DNA of 64,000 bases, taken from Afifella sp. IM 167 (lineage in GTDB: Bacteria > Pseudomonadota > Alphaproteobacteria > Rhizobiales > Afifellaceae). Made by a program: the position numbers and the translations under genes. The first letter of the stretch is position 1. Each line of letters begins with the position of its first letter. Where the stretch lies: the NCBI RefSeq assembly GCF_020144925.1, contig NZ_NSLC01000008.1, positions 1 through 64,000 of the forward strand, in the 5' to 3' direction. The notes under the pieces are model-generated. The model made no database searches. It had not been told where the DNA came from and worked only from the letters and a program-made list of their open reading frames with translations. Positions 11,822 through 20,141 of this stretch are shown here, in pieces.

Positions 11822-13651
11822 TCACGCGGGGGCAGCGTCCAGGACCCTCAGTTCCACCTTCTCCTGCCCGCCCCAGCGGTTGAGCGTCAGCGTGCCGGCG
11901 ACATGCATCGGCTCGCCGCGACCCTTCAGCAGCGCCTGGCCGAGCGGGCTCTCCGCCTCGCGAAACGCCATCGCCTTGATTCGCCCGCCCGATGCAGAGC
12001 GAAGGTCGAGCTTCACATGGCTGGTGCCGACGACATCGGCATAGGCGATCCGGTGCGCCGGCAGCGCGACGACGGGGGAGGCATGGCCGGCGCCATAGGG
12101 CCCGCACTTCTCCAGCTCGGCGAAGAGCTCGCGGCTTGCGCCTTCGGCCGTGACGAGCGCGTCGAGCTTCAAAAAATCCTCCGCCAGCGCCTTTTCGACC
12201 GCGCCCGCGAGCCGGGCTTCCAGAAACGCCGAAAAATCGGCAAGCCGGCCGCGCTCCACGGTGATGCCGGCCGCCATATGGTGGCCGCCGCCCTTCTTCA
12301 GGATGCCCTCCGCGACCGCCGCGCGCACCGCCGCGCCGAGATCGACGCCGGGGATGGAGCGGCCGGAGCCGGTCCCGTCGGCACCGGGCCCGTCGAAGGT
12401 CACGGCGAAGGCCGGACGGCCGAAGCGCTCCTTGAGGCGCGCGGCGACGAGGCCGACGACGCCCGGATGCCAGGTCTCGCCGACCGCAAGGACGAGCGGC
12501 GGCGTTGCGCCGCGCCGGGCAATGGCCGCCTCCGTGTCAGCCGCGGCCTCCGCCACCGCTTCGGCCTCGATCGCCTGACGCTCGGCATTGAGCCGCTCCA
12601 GCGTGGCGGCGATCCGCTCCGCCTCGGCCGCATCGCCGGTCGTCAGGAGGCGCGCCCCGAGTCCCGCCTCGCCGATCCGCCCGCCCGCATTGATGCGCGG
12701 CCCGAGGAGAAAACCGCAATGGCCGGTCTCGACCGGCCCGGTAAGCCGCGCCGCCGCGGCAAGCGCGACGAGCCCCGGCCTGCCGCCGTGCCGGAGCGAA
12801 ATCAGCCCCTTGGCGACGAAGGCGCGGTTGAGCCCGGTGAGCGGGACGACATCGCAGACCGTGCCGAGCGCCACGAGATCGAGCGCGCGCAACAGGTCCG
12901 GCGCGGCGCGCCGGTCGCCCCGCCGGCGAAGCTCGCGCAGCAGCGCCACGGAGGTCATGAAGACGAGGCCGACCGCGGCGAGATTCGTCAGCCCCGAAAT
13001 GTCGTCCTGCCGGTTCGGGTTGACGAGGGCGACCGATGGCGGCAGCTCCGCCCCCATCTGGTGATGGTCGATGACGACCACATCGACGCCGCGCTCCTGC
13101 GCACGCTGAAGCGCCTCAAAGCTCGTCGCCCCGCAATCGACGGTGACGATGAGCTGCGCGCCGCCGTCGACGAGACGGTCGATCGCCTCCGGATTCGGTC
13201 CGTAGCCTTCGATCAGCCGGTCGGGGATATAGATTTCCGGCGAAAGGCCGAGCCCCGAAAGCGTCTCGAAGAGGAGCGCGGAGGACGTGGCGCCGTCGAC
13301 ATCGTAGTCGCCGAAGATCGCCACCTTCTCGCCGCGCTGGACGGCGTCGGCGAGACGGTCCACCGCCTTGTCCATGTCGCGCAGGCTCGCGGGATCGGGC
13401 ATGTCGGTCTTGAGCGAGGGGGCGAGGAATGCCGCGGCCCGGTCCTGCGAAATGCCGCGGCCGGCCAGCACCCGCGCCACCGTGTCCGACAGGCCGTGCG
13501 CCTGGGAAATCGCGAGCGCCGCGGCCTCTCCGGCCGCATCGAGCCGCATGCGCCAGGGCCGGCCCTTCAGCGAGCGTTCCACCCCGAGCGAGACGGAAGC
13601 GTCCTGGCCGCCTGCCAGGCCGGGATTGTGTGATTCGGAGCTGCCCCACAT
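11822..13651 (-). CDS. recJ: Single-stranded-DNA exonuclease RecJ
   Basis: A 5'-3' single-strand DNA exonuclease in RecF-pathway recombination, mismatch and base-excision repair. The 609 residues carry the DHH-superfamily metal motifs: IFGDYDVDGATSS, VTVDCGATS, and VVIDHHQMG. The DHHA1 domain has GGGHHMAAG, and the OB-like C-terminal region ends in AGTLTLNRWGGQEKVELRVLD. The ATG at 13651 is the first in frame, shortly before the conserved LGVERS start of the family. In rhizobia recJ usually follows glpX; here two carbonic anhydrase genes lie between them. It is convergent with the radical SAM pair. Confidence 0.95.
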   Translation of the reverse strand: MWGSSESHNPGLAGGQDASVSLGVERSLKGRPWRMRLDAAGEAAALAISQAHGLSDTVARVLAGRGISQDRAAAFLAPSLKTDMPDPASLRDMDKAVDRLADAVQRGEKVAIFGDYDVDGATSSALLFETLSGLGLSPEIYIPDRLIEGYGPNPEAIDRLVDGGAQLIVTVDCGATSFEALQRAQERGVDVVVIDHHQMGAELPPSVALVNPNRQDDISGLTNLAAVGLVFMTSVALLRELRRRGDRRAAPDLLRALDLVALGTVCDVVPLTGLNRAFVAKGLISLRHGGRPGLVALAAAARLTGPVETGHCGFLLGPRINAGGRIGEAGLGARLLTTGDAAEAERIAATLERLNAERQAIEAEAVAEAAADTEAAIARRGATPPLVLAVGETWHPGVVGLVAARLKERFGRPAFAVTFDGPGADGTGSGRSIPGVDLGAAVRAAVAEGILKKGGGHHMAAGITVERGRLADFSAFLEARLAGAVEKALAEDFLKLDALVTAEGASRELFAELEKCGPYGAGHASPVVALPAHRIAYADVVGTSHVKLDLRSASGGRIKAMAFREAESPLGQALLKGRGEPMHVAGTLTLNRWGGQEKVELRVLDAAPA

Positions 13652-13744
13652 GGGGGGCGATTATGGAGACCGCCATCGACGCCGTCGAGGCAGCCGCGGG
13701 AGAAGACCGTCCTCCTCCCCGGCTTTCAGGCCCGCGGGCAAGCT

Positions 13745-14500
13745 CTATTTGGAGCCGATCACCATGCGGCCGTTGCCCGGAAGCGTCGGGCGGGCATTCA
13801 TGTCGTAGAGGGCGAGGAAGCGGTCGATGTCGTCCTGGGCGACCTGCATCGGCTCCTTGACGACCATCCAGTCGACGATCTCGCTGCAGGGCGGCGTGGT
13901 CAAAGAGCCTTCGTAGCTCCAGTAGTCGAGCGATGACGGTACGAGACCGGCGGCATCGACGTCGCGGAGCGCCATTTCCTGGCCGGCTTCGGCCGGAAAG
14001 GCGGCCGCGAGCTGCTTGAAGGCGGCGTTCTCGCCGCCCGGAACGAGAAAGACTCCGAGGACACCGAGCCGGTCGTTCGCCGCGTTCTTGTGAACGAAAT
14101 GGGCTTCCATCGGGAAGTGCTTGCCGTCGACCGTGTGCTCGCTCGGCGCATGGAAATGGAATTGCAGGAGCTGATAGGTCGCATCGCTGCGCGCAAGCGT
14201 GCTGCCCTCCGGCATGTTCACCTGGATCGTATGGCCGTTGTTGACCATGGTGCCGGCCCCATCGCGCCAGGAAAGCTCGATTTCCGGCAGGTTCTTGTCC
14301 TCCGCCCCGCTGATGTCGATCGGCGACTGATGCATGCCGGTCCCGCAGGCCTTCGCCTTCTGGTCGATCTCGCCCCAATGCTCGGGCCCGGTCTTGCCGT
14401 CGTAGCTCCAGTGAGCCCCTTCTTCGGCCAGCGCGACACCGGCAAGGCCGAGGCAGAGGGCGAGAGCTGCGGAGGAGCGAAGCGCATTCATGCAAGACAT
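13745..14500 (-). CDS. Periplasmic alpha-carbonic anhydrase
   Basis: Interconverts CO2 and bicarbonate in the periplasm. The 251-residue precursor has a signal peptide (residues 1-25, LAGVALA-E). The alpha-class catalytic domain follows, with HWSYDG, QSPIDI, the zinc ligands His115 and His117 in [10 protein letters not shown] and His134 in EAHFVH, and the C-terminal block [13 protein letters not shown]. All ligands are present, so it should be active. The ATG at 14500 has AGAAGGA upstream. The paralogue downstream (14799-15776) keeps the same ligand spacing, indicating tandem duplication. A likely promoter lies in the 298-base gap between the two. Confidence 0.93.
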   Translation of the reverse strand: [251 protein letters not shown]

Positions 14501-14596
14501 CGGAAATCCTTCTGAAGCTGATCCGGCGCGCCGTCGCGGCGCCGAAAGATTTGCGCGCAGAGAACCACTTCCAGATGCAGTTCACGGCCAGCACAA

Positions 14597-14625
14597 ATTG
14601 AGCGCGCGCCGCCCTCGAAGGTCAA
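14597..14625 (-). promoter_or_regulatory. Candidate promoter of the first carbonic anhydrase gene, in the 14501-14798 gap
   Basis: On the minus strand TTGACC (14625-14620) and CTCAAT (14602-14597) are separated by 17 bases and point toward the gene starting at 14500. The rest of the 298-base gap holds an AT-rich stretch around 14660-14690 and the terminator hairpin of the fusion gene near 14772. I see no open reading frame with coding character in it. Confidence 0.35.
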
Positions 14626-14771
14626 CGCGATTTGATTTCCGATGAGAGGGAGTTGTTGCCGGCGTTAATGAATTAAATTCGCCGCGCAATCCTCAGATTC
14701 GCCTGCCGAAGCACTGTCCGGCAGGCCTCTTGTCGTGCGGCGAAAGAAAGGCTCGTCTCCGCGATGAAAGG

Positions 14772-14794
14772 ACCGGCCCGATACGGGGGCCGGT
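14772..14794 (-). terminator. Hairpin after the carbonic anhydrase-L12 fusion gene
   Basis: ACCGGCCC (14772-14779) and GGGCCGGT (14787-14794) form an 8-bp GC-rich stem just beyond the stop codon of the minus-strand fusion gene, followed on that strand by CCTTTC. The T run is short, so the terminator may be weak. Confidence 0.5.
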
Positions 14795-14798
14795 TCTC

Positions 14799-15776
14799 CT
14801 ATCTCAGCTCGACGGAAGCACCCGCCCATTCCAGCCGCTTCTTCAATTCCTCGGCCTTTGGCCGCTCGAGGCGCGATCCGATCACTTTCGGCGCATCGCC
14901 GACAAGCGCCATCGCCTCACGGACGCTGAGGCCGGCGGCCGCACGGAGCTGCTTGATGACGGCCGGCTTGCTGCGCCCGGCCCTCGTCAGCACCACATCG
15001 ACCACCTGCGGCGTCGGCGCGACCGCCGGGCCGAGGATGAAGCGCCGGTTGGCGGCGAGCACCGGACGGGCATTGCCCTCGTAGAGCGCGGTGAACTTCG
15101 CGATGTCGGCCTCGGCGACCTCGACCGGCTCGGCCATCACCATCCAGTCGACGATCTCGCTGCAGGGCGGCGTCGTCAGGGAGCCTTCGTAGGTCCAGTA
15201 ATCGCGCTTGTCCGGCAGGAGCCCGCGCGGATCGACCGCTTCGAGCTTCGCCTCCGCGCCCGCCTGCGCGGGAAAGGCTTTCGCCAGTGCGGCAAAGCTC
15301 GCGTTCTCCTCACCCGGAACGAGGAAGACGCCGACCACGCCGAGGGCGCCCGTCACCGCATCGCGATGCACGAAATGCGCCTCCATCGGAAACGCTTCGC
15401 CGCCGACGAGATGCTCGCTCGGGGCATGGAAGTGGAACTGCAGGAGTTCGTAGCTCGCATCGCCGCGCGCGAGGCGGCTGCCGGCCGAGAGGTTGACCTG
15501 GATGGAATGGCCGTTGTTGACGATCGCGCCCGGCCCGCTCTTCCAGTCGAACGCCAGCGCCGGCAGTTCGGCCTCGATGGTGCCCGCGATATCGACCGGC
15601 GATTGCTGGCTGCCGGCGGCGCAGGCCTCGTAATCCTCCGAGAGCGCGCCCCAGTTGCCGGGCCCGTTCGGCCCCGAATAGCTCCAATGCGCGCCCTCTT
15701 CGGCACAGGCGGCGCCGGCGCCAAGCGCGAAAAATCCTAAAAATGCAAATGTCGTCCGGAAACGCCCCCGTTCCAT
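14799..15776 (-). CDS. Alpha-carbonic anhydrase fused to an L7/L12 C-terminal-like domain
   Basis: 325 residues in one uninterrupted frame. Residues 1-25 are a signal peptide (AGAACA-E). Residues 28-248 are a complete alpha-carbonic anhydrase with zinc ligands His115, His117 and His134 and [13 protein letters not shown]. After a short Pro linker, residues 257-325 look like the C-terminal domain of ribosomal protein L7/L12. [20 protein letters not shown] parallels the L12 start [32 protein letters not shown], an APK turn, and [18 protein letters not shown] follow in the L12 order. The L12 domain normally recruits translation factors on the ribosome, which is out of place in an exported protein; here it is probably a protein-binding or dimerisation module. 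Paralogue of the neighbouring gene, which lacks the tail. Confidence 0.88.
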   Translation of the reverse strand: [325 protein letters not shown]

Positions 15777-15841
15777 CTCGACCCCCCGTCTATTCGTGTC
15801 TGTCTGCCTGTGTGGCTTCTTCCTCTTCCCTTCCCAGAAGC

Positions 15842-15868
15842 AAAAAGCCCGGGCGCAGGGCCCGGGCT
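15842..15868 (-). terminator. Rho-independent terminator of glpX
   Basis: On the minus strand AGCCCGGGC (15868-15860) pairs with GCCCGGGCT (15854-15846) across a short loop and is followed by five T. It begins ten bases after the glpX stop codon, so it ends the aminotransferase-hom-glpX unit before the carbonic anhydrase genes. Confidence 0.88.
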
Positions 15869-15877
15869 CGTCGTCGA

Positions 15878-16867
15878 TCAGTCGATGAATTCGAACTTGT
15901 CTTCCACGACGTGCCGGGCCCGGACCCAGCGCTGCGTGCCGGTATAGGACCGCGTCACGATCGTATGCGTCATGGCAATGCCCCGCCGGAAGCTGACCCC
16001 GTGCAGGAGGTTGCCGTCGGTGACGCCGGTCGCCGCGAAGAGCACGTCGCCGGAAGCCATGTCCTCCTCCGAATAGATGCGGCGCGGATCCTCGATGCCC
16101 ATGCGCTCGGAGCGCTTGCGCTTCTCGTCGGAATCCAGAATCAGCCGGCCGTACATCTGGCCGCCCATGCAGCGCAGCGCCGCCGAGGCCAGCACGCCCT
16201 CCGGCGCGCCGCCCGTGCCGATGTAGAAGTCGATGCCGGTCTGCTCCGGATCGGTCGTATGGATCACGCCGGCGACATCGCCGTCGCCGATGAGGCGGAT
16301 GGCGGCGCCGGTGGCGCGCACCTCCTCAATGAGCTTCTGATGGCGCGGCCGGTCGAGAATGCAGGCGGTCACATCCCGGTCGCGCACGTCCTTTTCCTTG
16401 GCGATGCGCGAAACGATCTCGGCCGGCGGCATGTCGAGCTCGATGAAGCCCTCCGGAAAGCCCGGCCCGATGGCGAGCTTTTCCATGTAGACGTCCGGCG
16501 CGTTGAGCAGGCCGCCGCGGCGGGTGATCGCGATCACCGCCAGCGAGTTCGGCAGGTTCTTGGCGCAGATCGTGGTGCCCTCGAGCGGATCGAGCGCGAT
16601 GTCGACTTCCGGCCCGTCGCCGTTGCCGACCTCTTCGCCGATATAGAGCATCGGCGCCTCATCGCGCTCGCCCTCGCCGATGACGATGCGGCCGCGAATG
16701 TCGAGCCGGTTGAGCTCGTTGCGCATGGCGTCGACCGCCGCCTGGTCGGCCGCCTTTTCATCACCGCGCCCGCGCATCTTCGCCGCTGCGACCGCCGCGC
16801 GCTCGGTGACGCGCACGAGCTCCAGCGTGAGCACGCGCTCCATTGCGATGACTTCTTCCTCGGCCAT
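15878..16867 (-). CDS. glpX: Fructose-1,6-bisphosphatase class II
   Basis: Hydrolyses fructose 1,6-bisphosphate to fructose 6-phosphate in gluconeogenesis (and in the Calvin cycle where present; no Calvin genes are seen here). The 329 residues show the GlpX pattern: GRIVIGEGERDEAPML, then DIALDPLEGTT with metal-binding acidic residues, TRRGGLLNAPDVYMEK, and GTGGAPEGVLASAALRCMGG. The N-terminal helix ERVLTLELVRVTERAA is typical. It starts 37 bases after hom and is followed by a strong terminator, so it is the last gene of that operon. Confidence 0.95.
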   Translation of the reverse strand: MAEEEVIAMERVLTLELVRVTERAAVAAAKMRGRGDEKAADQAAVDAMRNELNRLDIRGRIVIGEGERDEAPMLYIGEEVGNGDGPEVDIALDPLEGTTICAKNLPNSLAVIAITRRGGLLNAPDVYMEKLAIGPGFPEGFIELDMPPAEIVSRIAKEKDVRDRDVTACILDRPRHQKLIEEVRATGAAIRLIGDGDVAGVIHTTDPEQTGIDFYIGTGGAPEGVLASAALRCMGGQMYGRLILDSDEKRKRSERMGIEDPRRIYSEEDMASGDVLFAATGVTDGNLLHGVSFRRGIAMTHTIVTRSYTGTQRWVRARHVVEDKFEFID

Positions 16868-16904
16868 GTAGTCTCCTCCCGGCGACGGCCCTGCCGCCCG
16901 CCTC

Positions 16905-18221
16905 TTATAGCGCTTCTATACGTATCATTTGCGGACGGCCGACAATATCGCCGCCGGCCTCGATCGTCCGCAATGCGTCACGCACGTCCTCTTCGGTCGT
17001 GTCGTGGGTGATGATGGTGACGTTCCTGAGCTCGTCCGCCTCCCGGCGCGGCGCGGCGCCCGGGGCGCGGTTCCGCTGCACGATGGAATCGAGCGAGATG
17101 TTGCGATCCGCCATGCAGCGGGCGATCGCCGCGAAGGCACCGACGCGGTCCGGCACGGTGAGGCGCAGATAGTAGCCGCCGGCATGGCGGCGCATGCGCG
17201 CACGCTTGTACGGCTTGAGGCTCGCGACGGGGCGGCCGAAGGGCGGCGCGCGAAAACCGCGCGCACAGTCGACGATGTCGCTGACGACTGCGGAGGCCGT
17301 GGCATCGCCGCCCGCGCCCGGACCCGACAGAACGACGGTGCCGACGAAATCGCCTTCCACCGCGACGGCATTGGTGACGCCGCCGATGCGCGCCACGTTG
17401 GAATCCTTCGGCAGCATGGTCGGGTGGACGCGCTGCTCGATACCCGTCTCCGTCTCCTGCGCGACACCGAGAAGCTTGATGCGGTAGCCGAGCTCGTCGG
17501 CCGCGGAAATGTCCTCCGGCGCGATCGAGGTGATGCCCTCCACGAAGACCGCATCCTTGTCGATCTCCACGCCGAAGGCGAGCGAGGTGAGGACGGCGAG
17601 CTTGTGGGCCGTGTCGAGACCTTCCACGTCGAAGGTCGGATCGGGCTCCGCATAGCCGAGCGCCTGAGCGTCGGCGAGGCATTCGGCAAAGGAGATGCCT
17701 TCCAGCTCCATCCGCGTGAGGATGTAGTTGCAGGTGCCGTTGAGGATGCCGAAAAGTCGGGAGATGTGGTCGCCGGCGAGCGCCTCGCGCAGCGATTTCA
17801 CGATCGGGATGCCGCCGCCGACGGCCGCCTCGAAGGCGAGCACCGCGCCGGAAGCTTCCGCCGCCGATGCCATTTCAAGGCCGTGCGAGGCGAGCAGCGC
17901 CTTGTTGGCCGTCACCAGCGACTTGCCGCTGTTAAGGGCCGCCATCGCCACCGATCGGGCAATCCCGTCCTCGCCGCCGATGAGCTCGACGACGCAGTCG
18001 ACATTGCCGGAACGCGCCAGCGCCTCCGCATCACCGAACCATTCCAGTTCGTCGAGCGAAATGCCGCGGTCCTTGTTACGGTTGCGGGCCGAGACGGCGA
18101 CGACGCGAAGCGGTCGGCCTGCCCTCTCCGTCAGGGATTCCTCGTGCTCGCGAAGAAGCCGGATGACGGACGTGCCGACCGTGCCCAGCCCGGCCAATCC
18201 GAGCCTGAGGGGCTGATCCAT
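16905..18221 (-). CDS. hom: Homoserine dehydrogenase
   Basis: Reduces aspartate semialdehyde to homoserine with NAD(P)H, the branch point to threonine and methionine. The 438 residues contain the N-terminal Rossmann motif GLAGLGTVGTSV, the catalytic region with NGTCNYILTRME and EPDPTFDVEG, and a C-terminal ACT domain (TVPDRVGAFAAIARCM) that probably carries threonine feedback control. The start is the ATG at 18221, preceded by GGGAAGG; the open frame upstream overlaps the aminotransferase gene and is not coding. It lies 32 bases after the aminotransferase gene and 37 before glpX, in one operon. Confidence 0.95.
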   Translation of the reverse strand: MDQPLRLGLAGLGTVGTSVIRLLREHEESLTERAGRPLRVVAVSARNRNKDRGISLDELEWFGDAEALARSGNVDCVVELIGGEDGIARSVAMAALNSGKSLVTANKALLASHGLEMASAAEASGAVLAFEAAVGGGIPIVKSLREALAGDHISRLFGILNGTCNYILTRMELEGISFAECLADAQALGYAEPDPTFDVEGLDTAHKLAVLTSLAFGVEIDKDAVFVEGITSIAPEDISAADELGYRIKLLGVAQETETGIEQRVHPTMLPKDSNVARIGGVTNAVAVEGDFVGTVVLSGPGAGGDATASAVVSDIVDCARGFRAPPFGRPVASLKPYKRARMRRHAGGYYLRLTVPDRVGAFAAIARCMADRNISLDSIVQRNRAPGAAPRREADELRNVTIITHDTTEEDVRDALRTIEAGGDIVGRPQMIRIEAL

Positions 18222-18253
18222 GATACCTTCCCGGGAAATCTGAAATGCCGTTG

Positions 18254-19471
18254 TCAGGCTTTCGCCTTGAGAGGGACGACGTTGTGCAACGTTTCCTCGG
18301 CCGAGGCAAGGAAGCGCCTGAGGTTGCGCGCAGCCTGGCGGATGCGCTGCTCGTTCTCCACCAGCGCGACGCGCACATAGCCCTCGCCATGCTCGCCGAA
18401 GCCGATCCCGGGCGAGACGGCGATATCGGCCCGCTCGATGAGCAGCTTGGAAAAGCCGAGCGAACCGATCTCCCGGAAGATCTCCGGCAGGGGCGCCCAG
18501 GCGAACATGGAGGCGGCGGGCGCCGGGATCTCCCAGCCGGCCCGGGCGAAGGATTCCACCATGCAGTCGCGGCGGCTGCGATAGATCCGCCGCATCTCCT
18601 CGATCGGCTCCTCCGGCCCGTTGAGCGCCGCGGCAGCCGCCACCTGGATGGGCGTGAAGGCGCCGTAATCGAGATAGGATTTCACCCGCGCCAGCGCGGC
18701 AATCAGCCGCTCGTTGCCGACGGCGAAACCCATGCGCCATCCGGGCATCGAAAAGGTCTTCGACAGGGAGGTGAACTCGACCGTCACGTCCATCGCGCCC
18801 GGCACCTGCAGGACGGAGGGCGGCGGCTCGCCGTCGAAATAGAGCTCCGAATAGGCAAGGTCGGACAGGATGAAGATGTCGTTGCGGCGCGCGAAAGCGA
18901 CGACGTCGCGGTAAAAGTCGAGATCGGCGACATGCGCCGTCGGGTTCGACGGATAGCAAAGGATGACCGCGATCGGCTTCGGGATCGAATGGTAGACGGC
19001 GCGCTCCAGCGCCTGGAAGAACTCAGGACCGGGCTCGACCGGCACATGGCGGATCGCCCCGCCCGCCATCAGGAAGCCGAAGGCGTGGATCGGGTAGCTT
19101 GGATTGGGCACCAGCACCACATCGCCAGGCGCGGTGATCGCCTGCGCCATGTTGGCGAAGCCTTCCTTGGAGCCGAGCGTCGCCACGACATGGCGGTCCG
19201 GATCGAGCTTCACGCCGAAGCGGCGCCCGTAATAGGCAGCCTGCGCACGCCTCAGGCCCGGAATTCCCTTGGAGGCGGAATAGCGGTTGGTGCGCGGCTT
19301 CTGCACCGTCTCCACCATCTTCTCGATGATGAAAGAGGGCGTCGGCAGATCCGGATTGCCCATGCCGAGATCGATGATGTCGGCGCCGGCGGCCCGCGCC
19401 GAGGCCTTGAGCCGGTTCACCTCCTCGAAAACGTAGGGAGGCAGCCTCTTGATCTTGTGGAACTCGTTCAT
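18254..19471 (-). CDS. PLP-dependent aminotransferase, AlaC / LL-diaminopimelate aminotransferase-like
   Basis: A fold-type I class I/II aminotransferase of 405 residues. It has the substrate-cofactor block DLGMGNPDLPTP, NPSYPIHAF, YPSNPTAHVAD with the Asn that contacts PLP, SDLAYSELYFDG, and SLSKTFSMPGWRMGF with the Schiff-base Lys. The C-terminal Arg lies in GEGYVRVALVENEQR. The family contains glutamate-pyruvate aminotransferases and proteins annotated as LL-diaminopimelate aminotransferase; I favour alanine synthesis but cannot decide. It is directly upstream of hom, so aspartate-family amino acid metabolism is also plausible. The ATG at 19471 opens the operon aminotransferase-hom-glpX. 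Confidence 0.88.
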   Translation of the reverse strand: MNEFHKIKRLPPYVFEEVNRLKASARAAGADIIDLGMGNPDLPTPSFIIEKMVETVQKPRTNRYSASKGIPGLRRAQAAYYGRRFGVKLDPDRHVVATLGSKEGFANMAQAITAPGDVVLVPNPSYPIHAFGFLMAGGAIRHVPVEPGPEFFQALERAVYHSIPKPIAVILCYPSNPTAHVADLDFYRDVVAFARRNDIFILSDLAYSELYFDGEPPPSVLQVPGAMDVTVEFTSLSKTFSMPGWRMGFAVGNERLIAALARVKSYLDYGAFTPIQVAAAAALNGPEEPIEEMRRIYRSRRDCMVESFARAGWEIPAPAASMFAWAPLPEIFREIGSLGFSKLLIERADIAVSPGIGFGEHGEGYVRVALVENEQRIRQAARNLRRFLASAEETLHNVVPLKAKA

Positions 19472-19542
19472 GGCGCTTCTTTCGTCGATCAGGCCCCGGA
19501 TCCGGGAAGACGGCTTTTCTCACCAGCCGCGCGGCCGCGCAA

Positions 19543-20025
19543 CTATCTCATATTCGCGCTGTTCTGCCGAATTTCCTCGCTCGTCGTCTCGTCATGCGTG
19601 CGCATCAGCTTCATGAGCTCCTGCTCGCGGGCGGCGAGTTCGGCGAGCTGGGCGCCGCTGGCGTTCTTGCGGGCCTCGGCGATCGCCCTCAGTTCCTGCG
19701 TGATCTCTTCGACGCGCTCCGGCGATTTCGTCGAGACGTTGCTGGGCGGCGTGTTGGTGAAGACGTGCGGGAAGGCGGTCACCTCTTTTTCCCCGGCCGC
19801 CGATTTGGCCCGGATCTCGGCAATCGCATTCTCGCGGGCCGCGGCCTTTTCCGGATCGACCGGCTTTTCCTGCGGCACGGGATCGGTCCGCATCGGATGG
19901 AAGGCGCTCGATACGCCGGCGCAGGAGCCAAGCACCAGCGCCGCGCAAAGCGGCAAGGCGAGCGAGATCGCGCCGGCGCTGTTGCGGCGAAATGTTGCGA
20001 AAGGAATACGGGCGGAAAATTTCAA
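19543..20025 (-). CDS. Putative lipoprotein of unknown function
   Basis: 160 residues. A hydrophobic segment from about residue 17 to 33 ends in the lipobox VLGSC (Cys35), so the mature protein is probably lipid-anchored in the envelope. The rest is low-complexity and charged. It has a Glu/Ala/Lys-rich helical region and a C-terminal helix (ELRAIAEARKN, ELAAREQELMKLMRTHDE) that may be coiled coil. The only start before the lipobox is the TTG at 20025, with GAGGA seven bases upstream. It is divergent from phaC across 116 bases. I do not recognise the family. Confidence 0.7.
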   Translation of the reverse strand: MKFSARIPFATFRRNSAGAISLALPLCAALVLGSCAGVSSAFHPMRTDPVPQEKPVDPEKAAARENAIAEIRAKSAAGEKEVTAFPHVFTNTPPSNVSTKSPERVEEITQELRAIAEARKNASGAQLAELAAREQELMKLMRTHDETTSEEIRQNSANMR

Positions 20026-20141
20026 CGCAAATCCTCGTCGGGCAGCAATCGAAGGGTCAGGACACCCGTGCTATAAGGCTCAACGAAGCCGATACGCCAG
20101 TTTGTGGGCGGGCGTGAGCTAAATACAGCATTTGTGTCAGG

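Noticed and set aside
11903-13633. A 576-codon frame opposite recJ
   Set aside because: Shadow of recJ; no domain, and Arg-rich throughout.
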